Origin: Gordius sp. MW1
Lineage: Eukaryota; Nematomorpha; Gordioida; Gordea; Gordiidae
Assembly (NCBI GenBank): GCA_964036665.1
Contig: OZ038527.1
Coordinates: forward strand, 16,142,221-16,206,220
DNA: 64,000 bases
Direction of reading: 5' to 3'
The translations under genes were made by a program, and so were the position numbers. Within the stretch, counting starts at the first letter, position 1. The number at the start of each line of letters is the position of its first letter. The notes under the pieces were generated by a model. It had not been told where the DNA came from and did not search any database. It saw only the letters and a program-made list of their open reading frames with translations. Below are positions 1 to 12,600 of the stretch, piece by piece.

Positions 1-574
1 GTTAATACAATTCAATAAATTAGTTATAATTAATTTTATAGAATCATTATTTAACAGCACGTCCATTCCGCATTATCAAAATCAAAACTCATTCAATATG
101 TAGTTAGTCGTAGAAATTGTTGCAATTTATTTTATTTTTTCACAATAATAACTACTCTATGAATTTTTGTAATCTAGTCAAATTTATTTATGAGTATGTT
201 AAAAAATTAAAAACTAGTTAAATTTGAAATCGATTAATGAAAACAACAATGTGTTAACAAATTCATAAGTCTCATACCAAATATTTTTATTAGATCAAAC
301 TTTTATGGCAGAAGCAGAACACTACTAAATTGTAACTTTGAATAAATTGGTTACGAATGGTTTTTATGCACACATAAGAGCGTTTTAAAAACTAACTAGT
401 TTGTTAAACATGACAATATTAAGTATCATCGAATACATGTTATAAAATTTGAGAATAGCTCACTCACAAAAAAATAGTTATAATTTAAAAAATATCTATC
501 ATTTTATTTTGTAAAATATATCTAGGTAAATTCATTTATTAAATAATATTATGATTATAAAAATATAATCTTAC
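1..574. other. Intronic AT-rich DNA at left edge
   Basis: Presumed intron of the multi-EGF gene. No further exon, RNA gene or repeat is recognised. The EGF gene must continue to the left because its last visible exon ends in a donor. Confidence 0.5.
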
Positions 575-694
575 TGCCTGTATTCCTTTGGCTTTCATTT
601 ATAGCTTTGTTAGAGTAGTTGGATAATGATTTAACTGCCTTGACATTGTTATTTAGTCGAGGACGAGGTTTAACTTGATTGATAGGTAAGTTTG
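575..694 (-). CDS. Multi-EGF gene exon: polar linker, part 3
   Basis: Forty codons, phase 1-1, acceptor TTTAATAG, donor A|GTAAGA. The opening [13 protein letters not shown] resembles [11 protein letters not shown] of the exon at 1928-2023, hinting at an internal repeat in the linker. Another exon could hide between 695 and 1748. Confidence 0.45.
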
Positions 695-3600
695 CTATTA
701 AAATAAACTCACAGTTAATGTAAATCTCAAAATATAAGCAAATAGCCCATAAATAATGATCTCGTAAAATCAATTTGAAATCATAAATTATGATAGATTC
801 TTTTTGTGGTGAGCACTAACATGCATTTCGTTTTTCTCATGTCAGTTTTTTGAAATATTTGGGTTCAAAGTTGGAAAAAGAGGCATTTCTGCATCATGAT
901 CAAATTTAAAAATAAAGCATTTAACTAGTAAAACCAACTTGGAGCTAACATAAGAATTACTTTACCTTTTTTTACTTTTGATTTACATTAAAAAATTTAC
1001 TATTCCCTATGTTTTATACCACAAGATCGCGCTAAACATTTAGTATCCCCCTTCCCTAATCTTTGGCTAATATCCATATAATTATAACATATGTTATTTA
1101 ATTTTTTATTGGAGGGGAGGGGGGGGGGTTATCCCTGCTTCAGCATATAATAATAGTTAGTGAGAATGTAAGGGTTAATAGCGTAGGTAGAGAGAGAGAG
1201 TGAATCATTGTTCAAGCGTTTTAGTAAGTAGTTGTATTAATATTAACTACACTTTTCACTACAGCCCAATGGTATAGAAGGGAGACTAAATATTTGTCGT
1301 AATTTTGCAATATCAAGTATAGGAAGTAAGTAAGTTTTTATATAATCTAATACCATTTAAGATTAAATAAATCATTTTTTAAAGATTTAGACCTAAGTTG
1401 GTTTAACAATTTCATATATTTTTTAACTATCTACTTTATTTAATTAATGAGTAAAAAAACAATGTATTGACCAGTACTAATTAATTTAAAACTAAACTGC
1501 CATTCATTTGTATATGAAAATCGCATTGGTTTTAAGATCAAGTTTGGTTCATTTGTATTCGCAGGATAAGGGCAAAAAGGCTGTTTTTCACCGCTAGAAA
1601 CACAATTATTTTAAAATCATGAGTGAGAAAAAAAAACAATAAATAATTCACGTTCAGCACAAGAGACTCTATATAACTGTTTACCGGCTGATATTTTTAT
1701 AAGAGTGCTAATTAGACAACGAAAATTAAATAATTTATTAAACTGTACTTGGTGCTGATTTGCTTATTGGAGTTGACCCAAGAGATGCTTGTTTATGTTT
1801 AATGTTAGACTTAAATTTTAAAGCGATCGAAGTTAGGGATGATTGATTAACCTTAGACTTCAAATTTGAGGCGAGCGAAATATTGCCTAATTTTAAAATA
1901 AATAAAACTTAATTAGATATCTGTTACTTAACGGGCTCTTTGTCGAAGTTATTTTAGCTCTTGTTAGATTGATGGGTAAAGATGGAACTTTATTGATTAT
2001 TTCACTCTGTCTTTTGGTTTCACCTATAAAATGAAATAATGTTTATCTGATTAAATTTTATTACTTTTACGAAGTTGATCACTAGGCAATTTATTCGAAA
2101 TAGGCGGGTTAGTAAATGTAATAATATTGATTTCTTGGGTTGTTTGTATTATTGGCTTTCCTTTAAAAGATTTTATATCCATTATTGAGTTAAACGTATA
2201 AAATTTAAAAAAGGGATTTAAGTTCTCACTTGTACAATTTTTTCCATCTCCTACAAAACCTCCCTTACACTGACATTCAAAGGAACCAACTTTATTTATA
2301 CATATGGCATTTTCATGGCAACGTCTTGGTAACGTAGTATGACACTCATTTATATCAACACAATTGTATGGGAAGCCCAATAAACTCGTTTGCGATTCAT
2401 TGCTAAGGCTATAACCTTCTTTGCATTCACATTTATATCCTCCATCTAGTTATATATATGATATATAAAAATGTTGTTAATGAAAGTTGAAATAACTATA
2501 CATTTAGGTTATTTTAAAAAATGCTTAATTTTTACAACTTTAAAAAAAATTTCATTGTAAAAGTACCAGTATCGACGCAAGTAGATGTCTTAGGATCGCA
2601 CACGTTACGATTCGTAGTAGCACATTCGTTAATATTTAAGCACAACCTTGCCGCGAGTTCAATAGTATCATTCGATTTCTTTTCAATCGCAAGTGATGAA
2701 TGTTGTTCAGAGTAGGCATAGCCCGGTAGACATTGGCAACTGAATGATCCCAGAGCGTTAACGCATATGGAATTGAAACCACAAGGGGGTAGAATGTTTA
2801 AACATTCATTTATATCACGACACTCAGCTCCGTCACCTTCATACCCTTCTTGGCATTGGCATCGGTAAGATCCGGGAGTGTTTATACAACGAGAATTAAC
2901 GTGACATAGGTTTTTGTAATTTATGGACGACCATGATGAAGATGATTTCAAAATAGATGTTATATTGTCTGAAGCTTTTAAATGTTCATCGTTTAATTGG
3001 CATTCATTGATATCCTCACACACAAAACTCAAAAATTCATCATCTGCTTGTGCTCTAAGCACAGAATTTTGTGCGAGGCCTAATGCATTTTCATCTTTTT
3101 GTTTTATTAAACCGGTTTTAGTAATACCTTAAAATTTATTATAATTAAAAAATGATATATTACTTTTGTTAAAAGATAAATCTTTTGTGTCCGAATTGCT
3201 AATGTGAATGCGACTAGCCTTATATCCATTTTTACAGACACATTTATAGCCTCCTTCGTGATTAGCGCAAGTGCTTACATTAAGATCGCATGTGGCATTG
3301 CCATTTTGACATTCGTCAATATCCATACATTCATAACCCCAATCGGTATTATTTTTTTTACTACTAATGTTCTGATAACCCTCATTGCAGACACAAGCAT
3401 ACGATCCATCAGTGTTGATGCAATGTGATTGATAAATATTAAGGCACGGCTTGTTGTGACATTCATTAATATCCTGGCATATACCATTCTTTTTTTCATA
3501 TCCTGATACACATTCACATTTATAACTGCCCTGTGTATTTATACATATGCTTTTTATAGCTTGATTTTGTCGAGTTGCATTTATGCAAGGGTCCGGGGTG

Positions 3601-6600
3601 TTAGCACATTCGTTTATATCCAGGCACTTAGATACATTATAATCATCAAGTTCTTCTCTGTATCCATTTAGGCACGCGCATTTATAAGAACTCTTGGTGT
3701 TAATGCACTTATGCTTAAGACTAGGACAAGGAGCTCCATTCCCTGCAACAGAGTTATTACTTTTTATAGGCTCGAATTTATATCCTATTACACATTCGTC
3801 AATATCGTAACATATGCCATTTTTTTCGAAAAACCCATCTGCACATGCACATTTATAACTTCCATAAGTGTTCACACAAATCTTATGCCGACCATAACAG
3901 GTACTCGTATTACCGTTACCTATAGTTTTACATTCGTTTACATCTTCGCACGAACCTTTATATACTGAAATATTAGCAGAGGTTGTTTTGACAGCTTTAA
4001 ATAACATCCCCCTAGGACAAATACATTTGTAGCCACCGATCGTGTTTTGGCACGTTGAGTTTATGACTCTCAAAGGACAATCATTAACATAGATATTTGT
4101 TAAAGAATCATTTGTACTTACAGGATTATTGCATTCGTTTATATCTTCACATATTGAATTTAAACTTTTGTTATGATTTAGGAAACCTGGTAAGCATTTA
4201 CATTCGTACGACCCTCGAAGGTTATGGCAAAAGGTGTGGGGATACTTATCACATAAATGTGAAGTCTGGTTGCATTCGTCAACATCCTCGCACAGTGTAA
4301 TACCGGTTGTAGCATTTGAAAGTGCACTTTGACTGTTTTTGCTTGTAAGTTGTTTAAAGTTTGGTGGACATTCACATTTATAACTACCAAGAGTGTTTAT
4401 ACATAAGGGATTTTCTGCTAAAGATTCACTTGAAGGAACACTGGTATTGAAAGAAGGTGCGCATGGATTATTTGATGCACACTCATTAACATCATCGCAA
4501 GTTTTAGTTATTGGGTTAATTTGATAACCCGCGATACAAATGCAATCGAAACCGCCATCTTTATTAACACAATGGGAATTGGGAATATTTGAGCACACTT
4601 GACTTGGTTTTGGTATGGATGAATTGAGGGAAAAAGAATCCGCACATTCATTTACATCTTGGCAGCTCAATAAATTAGGATTTAAATAATATCCTGTTGA
4701 ACAATGACATTCAAAAGAGCCTGGTGTATTTAAACAATTAGAGCCCCGAATGAAAAATGCGCAAAGATGCTTCTCCACTCGTTTTTTTCCGTGGATAATC
4801 AAATTTAGACGAGCCAGAGTGGTTAAGTTATTACTAAAGGATTTCGGAGAGGCAGTTAAATCCATGATATCAGACAATTTTCTTTTCAAAATCCCTTCCA
4901 ACATAGTCTTATTTTTGGCAATTTCGGTGGGAAAGGTGGCTTGCAACAAATTTTCTTGGAAGCCCGTCTCTTGAAAATTGAGTTGGCATTCATCGATATC
5001 GCGACATTCGGCTTTAGTAAGGCGTCCAATCGATCTAACTTCTACAAAGCCGCCCATGCAAGGACACTTGTAGCTTCCTGCAACATTTTTGCACCGACTG
5101 TATTGTTTATGATCTAGGTCACGGCATATGTCTGGGGATGATGTAGATTCATTGGCATGCTTTGATTTTTTAAGCGCTTGTTTTACGTAAATACTGCATT
5201 CGTTAACGTCGACACATGTAATGTCTTGCTTATTTCTTTTGTAATCTGCTATATTTCCCCAAGAAATACCTGGTGATGTTTTAGCGAGCGATGAGTTTAA
5301 TGAGAAGCCCGGGAGACAGTTACATTCAAAACCTCCAATTTTGTTGACGCAACGGCTGTTCTTAATATCTCGACAAGCTTGGTATTCTGTACATTCATCC
5401 ACATCGACACAAACTTCGACCACGACATTGTCGTAACGCAATATATTTGTGGCTGCCTTAAACCCAGGACCGCATACACATTTATATGAACCAGGTACAT
5501 TTTTGCACAGCAAATTTTCGTTAAGGGGACAGAATGAATCTGCCGCATCGAGAGATCTTATAGCTTGACCATGGCTTATATCGTATGACGGTTTAGTTCC
5601 GTAAAGGCATTCATCAATATCCAAACATTTAGAGGATGTAGTGTTTAGGATAGTTCTAGGTTTGTAATAACCCGAACGGCATCGGCATTCAAAACTGCCG
5701 ATTGTGTTAAGGCATTCCGAATTTAAATCCCATTCACATGGATTAAATGAATCGTTTTTAATAGTTGGCAAACATTCGTTGACATCTGCACAGGTGACAG
5801 CGGATGGAGTAGATAGGGGTTGAGAGGGAATAAGTGGTTGGAATCCTTTATGGCAGTTACACTCGTACGAACCTTCGATGTTTTTACAGATAGAATTGAG
5901 GGGGCAAGAATCTTTTCCAGTTTCGCATTCATCAACGTCTATTTAAATAGACTTAAAGTTATAACCGGGAATTGAATGTGGAAATTCAATAAAAAATTTT
6001 AATGCCCCAAGACTAAACCTCATATAAAGTTTCTCAATTATTAAAATTGAAAGCAAACCTGATTGGTAAAATATTTGTTTTGTTTTTAACTTTTTATAGC
6101 TGAGCCAAAAAAAAATTATGCTTTTATTTATAAAATTAACATAAGATTTGAGTGAGTCAGGGCGAGGCACCACGTCTGAAAATATCCACCCATTAAAAAT
6201 CCATAATTAAATACCTAAGCATTTTTCGCCTCTTTTTTCGTATCCTTGAGTACAAACACAATCGTAGCCTCCTAAAGAATCCACGCAATCCGAGTTTTGT
6301 GGGCATATTGATGGATTTTGACATTCGTCAATATCTGTAAAATATTAATAATAATTGTACCAAACATGATAGTAATCTATTTTTTTTTACAAAGTAAGCC
6401 ACCATTTGTGCAAAATATATATTTAAACCTTTTTATAAATTTTTAACAACTTAGCTAGAGCCGTCTCACATAGTATTATTCTTTAGCACATTACTCCAAA
6501 ATAGTGTGGGACTTGATTGGAAAGTAAATAAAATTGATGCGTTACAAGTTTATATTATAAAATATAAATGTTAAAATGTTTAAATTTGAGTGCATCTTAT

Positions 6601-9600
6601 GGTAGATTACTAAATAACAGCTATAGACTAATTATCCATAAAATGGTAAACAGCTGATAATTAAAAAGTAAGGGTCGCCATCTAGGGGCACAAAAGGCTC
6701 CCAAGCTGCCCCAATGTGATTATTTGAACAAATCATCAATTGGGTTGACAATGGCAATGCCAACCAGGATTACGCATGACTTCTGTAACACAAGAAAATT
6801 TCATAGAAGATTTGTTAAATCAGTCTGAGCCTTAAATTTTTTTAAAGGGAAGATGTAATATATGTGAACATATGAAAGGCGTATCCTTTTATCATTATAC
6901 TTTTATTAATTGCGATGCGATTTATCGGTTTTTTTTATATAATTATATATTTATTCATTTTGAATAAAAGCCGAGCTGGAAAATATTTAATCTTCTATTG
7001 TTTATGTTTTTGTACTCAGGTCCATTCCCGGCCTCTTTACATAACTAATTATGACACTGGGAACCGAATCCTGATGTGTAAATTTCGATCTAATATCATG
7101 CATCAACAAATAATGGACTTTTAAAATCAACAGGCAAACTGCAGATTCTGATAGAGTTTTTTACGGTGAACACAAATATATATTTTATTTCCCTATAAGT
7201 CAAAAAATTTTATAGTCAAATTGCCAAAAACAGCGATTTTGGCGTTTTTTAAAAGTAAATAATTTGCATATTTATCTAAATTTTAATTCAAAAATTTAAT
7301 TTATTAATAAAGGGGAGGGGAATTCATTAAAAAAATTACCCTAGCTCTATTCCAATTTTTAATTATCTGATGTTTATTAAATTAACAACGATTTAATAAA
7401 TTTTTCTCCCCTTTATTTATTAATCAAATTTATTAAAAATTTTACCGGTCAATTAGCTAATTATTGACATTTTAAAACGCCAAAATCGCTGTTTTTATCA
7501 ACTTTGACAGCAAATATAACAAAAACTTGACGTATAGAATAACAATTAAAAATTAATTCGTGTTTATCGCGAAAACCTCTAGAGGTGGGCGCGGGCCGTG
7601 AAATTACGCGTGCGGTGGGTCACGCGTGAATGTGAAGAAATTTTAAATTAATAGGCGTGACTGGGCGTGACGTGACAGGCCTTTCCAAAAATTTCCCCGT
7701 GCGTGAGTGGGCGTGAACACAAATTTCCATAAATCACGGAAATTTTAAAATTGTTTTTTATTAATATAAATTTGCAGATTTATAATTTTAAAAAATATTT
7801 ATTAAATTTAATTGAGTTTTTTTTTAAAAAAAGATTAGTTTTTGAAAACAAAAAATCTTGCGCATTTTATAAACAACATCCGAGTGAACCTATTTTTACT
7901 TTTGCTAGCTTTTTCTTTTAAAGTTTATATGTTCAAATTCAAATATGATATGAATAAGTCAATGCCAAAACCAACTATTAGCTGTCATAATTCGTCCTAC
8001 ACTCACAAAAAACCTAATATTCTAAATGAAACATTTAGAGAATTTCTAGATGATACTGATGAACCCTCACCATCTATTGAAGAAAGCTGCGAGGATGAAC
8101 TTAAAAGATTCATCGCTCAAAAGACGAATAATAATGATATTATTGTGAAGTTTTGGAAGCATGAAAATTTCCTTTTTTGAAAAAATTAGCGAGTAAAATT
8201 TTATCCGCCCCTGCAAATTCAACATCTAGTGAAAGATTGTTTTCTGTAGCCAATCGCTTGTTGGAGGAAAGACGTACTCAATTAAAATCAAAAAACATGG
8301 ATATTATTCTTTTTTTAAATAAAAATTTCGATTTATAAATTGTATTTATTTTTGTTATGGAATTATAGAAATAAATAGAATAAATTAAAAAACGTGTATA
8401 ATTATAGGTTACCAATTTTTAAAAATTTAAAAACACCGTGAATTTTTGGGCGTGACGTGCGTGAATCAAAATATTGCCTTTTGTGAGCGGGCGGGTCGGG
8501 TCAAAAAATTTTTAGTGGTAAGCGTGAGTGGGCGTGAATTTTTTTTAATACCACCGTGAGTGGGCGGGCCGTGAATAAAAAATTAGGCCCGCGCCCACCT
8601 CTAAAAACCTCTACCAAAATTTGCAAATTATGCTAACATTTTTTAACTGGTTAAAAACACTTCTTAATTATATACAGATTAGAGACCTGCCGGGCCTAAA
8701 AGCCCGGCCCGCGGGCCGGGCTCGGACGGGCTTCTGCTTAAAAATAAAACACGGGCCGTTATATAATTTAACGGGCTCGGGCCGGGCCTAGTTATACTTA
8801 AGGCCTTTTAAAAGATTTAGTATAAAAGAAGGTTTTGTCTGTAATGTTCTAATTTATAATTATTTTATGTATATTAAATCATCAAAAGTTAAATTTTATT
8901 TCCATCCTATATCAATATCTCAACCCGCATTATAGATGTTAAAGATAATCTATACACGTAATCCCATGGGCGGAGCCAATTTAAATTAGATGGGGGCAGT
9001 TTAGATAGGGCAAAAAAAAATTACATCAAGAATTTTTGGATTTGGAGGAAGCTGCCCATCCTTGCCTCCTCATTTATACCCTCTAGCAAAATTAAGTGAA
9101 TTAATTTAATATTATTCAAAATTATTTATATCAATTGCTGCGCAATTTATGGGCTCTCTTTGGTTGTCCGTCTTGTCCTGTCTAACTTGTAATTTTTAAA
9201 TAATTGCCGTGGAATCTTATAAGGGTTTTTAATGGCTGTGGACATGCTTCTGTAAAAGTCTTTTATTCTGCTTTCGCAAATAGACTAGTTTATGACCGCT
9301 GATAAGCTTTACTTTCTTCGAGCTTGCCCTAAATGCTTATATGCTACAATCATAACCCATAGGATGCTACTACCATGGGTTTTGGTTGTAGCAAATAAGC
9401 ATTATAACATCTCTAGCCCTACCTCAAATTTTATTATTGTTATTGTGCCCGACTGATTACCTTTATTAATGAATTTCTTGGCTATAATTCCCTACAAATT
9501 AATGCTGACCGTTGCTTACATCTACTTTATCTGACCCAGGCCAAATGCCAAAATTTTAATACTCATTATGATTAACAAATTTAAAAACAAATTCTAAAAT

Positions 9601-12600
9601 TTATTTCTTCAAGTTACCTTAGGAAAAAGTCACTGTTTTTTTCATTATATATCAATAGAATTATTTAAAATGGCGGAAAAGCAAAGAAGCCAAGTAACTT
9701 TATTAAAAACATTGTGACCTTAAATAAGGGGTTTGAAATTTTATTTGGCTTCACTACCTACGACGGTACCAAGTCCGTGTGCAAAAAGTGGAGGGTTGGC
9801 GTCAGGTCGGAAACCGGCTATAAAAATCAACTCTAAAATTATGATAGTTTCGAACAAGATTTTACAAGAAAATGCTAGGGCGTCATCCACAAACGACGCG
9901 CACTGCATACCCCGCCCGTGCAATGTGAAAAATACACTAGGGTTACTGCCTAACTCACAACGAAGGCGGTTAGGGAAACTAGTTGTGGAAAGAATGCGAA
10001 TTACGTGCTGGAATGTGGGAACGTTGACGGGGAAGAGCATCGAGGTCGCACAGATGCTAAAAAGAAGAAAGGTACATATCGCCTTCCTACAAGAGACAAG
10101 ATGGAACAGAACGCCCGGGAGTTAGGAAAAGGATACAAGCTTTTCTACAGTGGGTCACCAAATCGTAGAAACGGGGTCGGTATCGTTCTAAGCGAATCGT
10201 TAAAGGACAAGGTGGTCGAAGTCAAGCGTTGTTCCGACAGGCTAATGTGGGTGAAGATTGCAGATCCAGGGGGCCTCCTAACCGTTATGTGCCCGTATGC
10301 TCCCCAAATTGGGTGTATGGAATCAGAGAAAGACATATTCTTCGATTCATTGGAAAAGGAAATACAAGGAATCCGACAGGAAGAAAGGCTAATTATTGGG
10401 GCCGATTTCAGCGCTCACGTAGGGAGATCGCCCCGGGTATGAACGCAATCATGGAGGCTATGGGTATGGTCTCAAGAACAAAGAAGGGGAAAAACTTCTC
10501 CAAGTATCCCAAGCATATGACATTGCGATCGTTAACACCTATTTTCAAAAGCGCGAAGATCATATTGTGACCTATAGAAGAGGGAAGCATTTCAGTCAAA
10601 TTGACTATTTACTCATACGGCGAAAAGACTTAGGGAGTATCAAGGATTGCAAAGTAATACCGGGAGAAGATATCGCAAGGCAACACCGTCCCCTTGTTAT
10701 GGATCTTGACAGAAGAGTATTTCCCGAAAGAAAAAAGGTGTATGAACCTCGAATTCGATACGAAAGGCTAAAGGATACGGCGACAAACAAAGAACATTAT
10801 CAAAAAGCCTCCTCACTCTTGGGTGCAAGGAAGTTGCAAAGGGACGTAGACGACGATTGGGAGACGCTATCTAAGGACATTAAGGAAACATCGATTCGTG
10901 TTCTAGGACAGATTAAAGGAGGCAAAGCTATGAATAGGGAACTATGGTGGTGGGACCAATCAGTTAAATATTTCATTGAAAGAAAGAAAAATCTGTATAG
11001 ACGGTGGCATAAATCAAAAAAGTCGGAGGATTATCAAGAGTACAGAAACGCAAAGAGGGCCGCTAAAAAGGCCGTTGCAAAAGCGAAGAATGCCGCGTAC
11101 ACCGAGATGGCAAACAAACTCGATCATAAAGAGGGGCGATAGGCTTATGTACAAATTGGCCAAGATAAGGGAGAAGAAAAGTCGCGATGTCGGAGTTCTT
11201 AAAATAGGCGAGAAGGTCAAACCTTATTCAAGCCGAAAGAAGTGATGGAAAGGTAGAAAGGATATTTTAAGAAACTTATAAATATTGCAAATAACAAGGA
11301 TTCTCTTCCTGAAATTGAGCCAAATATAAGTATGGTCGAACTCTATCAGGAGGATGATAAGACACAAATGAACAAGATGCAAAAAGGAAAAGCAAATGGC
11401 CCAGATGGAATACCTATGGAAGCATTGCTCGGATGTCGTGAAGAAGGAGTCACCACCATGACGAACCTCCTTACAAGATATTGGTTGAAGAGCGAATCCC
11501 TAATCAATGGAGAGCAAGCACGATTATACGCTTATTTAAAGGCAAAGGAGACCCTCAGGACTGCGGCAATTACAGAGGTATCAAGCTAACTTGCCGCTCC
11601 TTGAAGCTTATGGAAAGGATCTTAGTAACAAGGCTGAAAAACGAGGTGGAAATATCGGCTAATCAATTCGGATTCGTGACCGGCAAATCTACAATCGACC
11701 CAATCTTCGCACTAAGACAAATGATGGATATGTATGGTGAAAAGAGGAAAGACCTACATATGGTTCTTATCGACTTGGAGAAAGCTTATGACACGGTCCC
11801 CCGCGATTTAATATGGTGGTGCTGAGGAAACAAAATATCCCTGACGCATATATACGGCTAATGAAAAATATTTCTGAAGCCTCAAACTCTTGCGTTAGGA
11901 CGACAGTTGGAGACTCTAAACCTTTTCGGGTTAATATTGGATTACATCAAGGCTCTGCTTTAAGTCCCTTTTTATTTAATATAATTATAGACACGATAAC
12001 TAGGGACATTCAAAAGCCATCGCCATGGTGTATGCTATATGCCGATGATATAGTACTATGCGAGGAAACAAGGGAGAAAGTATTCGAAGAAGCAGAAAAG
12101 TGGTCAAAGGGCTTAGCTGGATATGGTTTAAAAGTTAACGATCGAAAAACGGTATTCATGGAAATAAACAGTACAGACACCCCATCCCTGGATGACCATC
12201 TAAAGTACCCAAAAGTAGACAGGTTTACATACCTCGGCTCGATGCTACATCAAGAGGGAGGTTGCGCAACGGAAGTCAATGCCCGGATCCAAAAAGGATG
12301 GCTTAAATGGCGAAGTATATCCGGTGTAATGTGCGACAAGAAAATGCCAATATGGTTGAAGAGCAAAGCGTACAAATCTATCGTAAGACCGGTGTTACTC
12401 TATGGAAGTGAAACATGGGCATTAAACACCACGGAAGGAAAGCTGTTATAAGCCACAGAGATGAGAATGATACGGTGGAGCTTGGGGTATACTAAGCTCG
12501 ACCATATGACGAATGACTTTCTCATGACAAAAATGGGTATTCAACCTATGGCGGACATGATTAACGAAAATCGGCTAAGGTGGTATGGGCATATACTAAG

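Noticed and set aside
1115-1135. Poly-G tract as a possible MITE end
   Set aside because: No GCGTAGCCAG terminus, partner or target duplication nearby.
3204-5548. Open frames of 60-85 codons overlapping the main EGF exon
   Set aside because: Shadows of the 925-codon EGF frame, which has the full Cys pattern.
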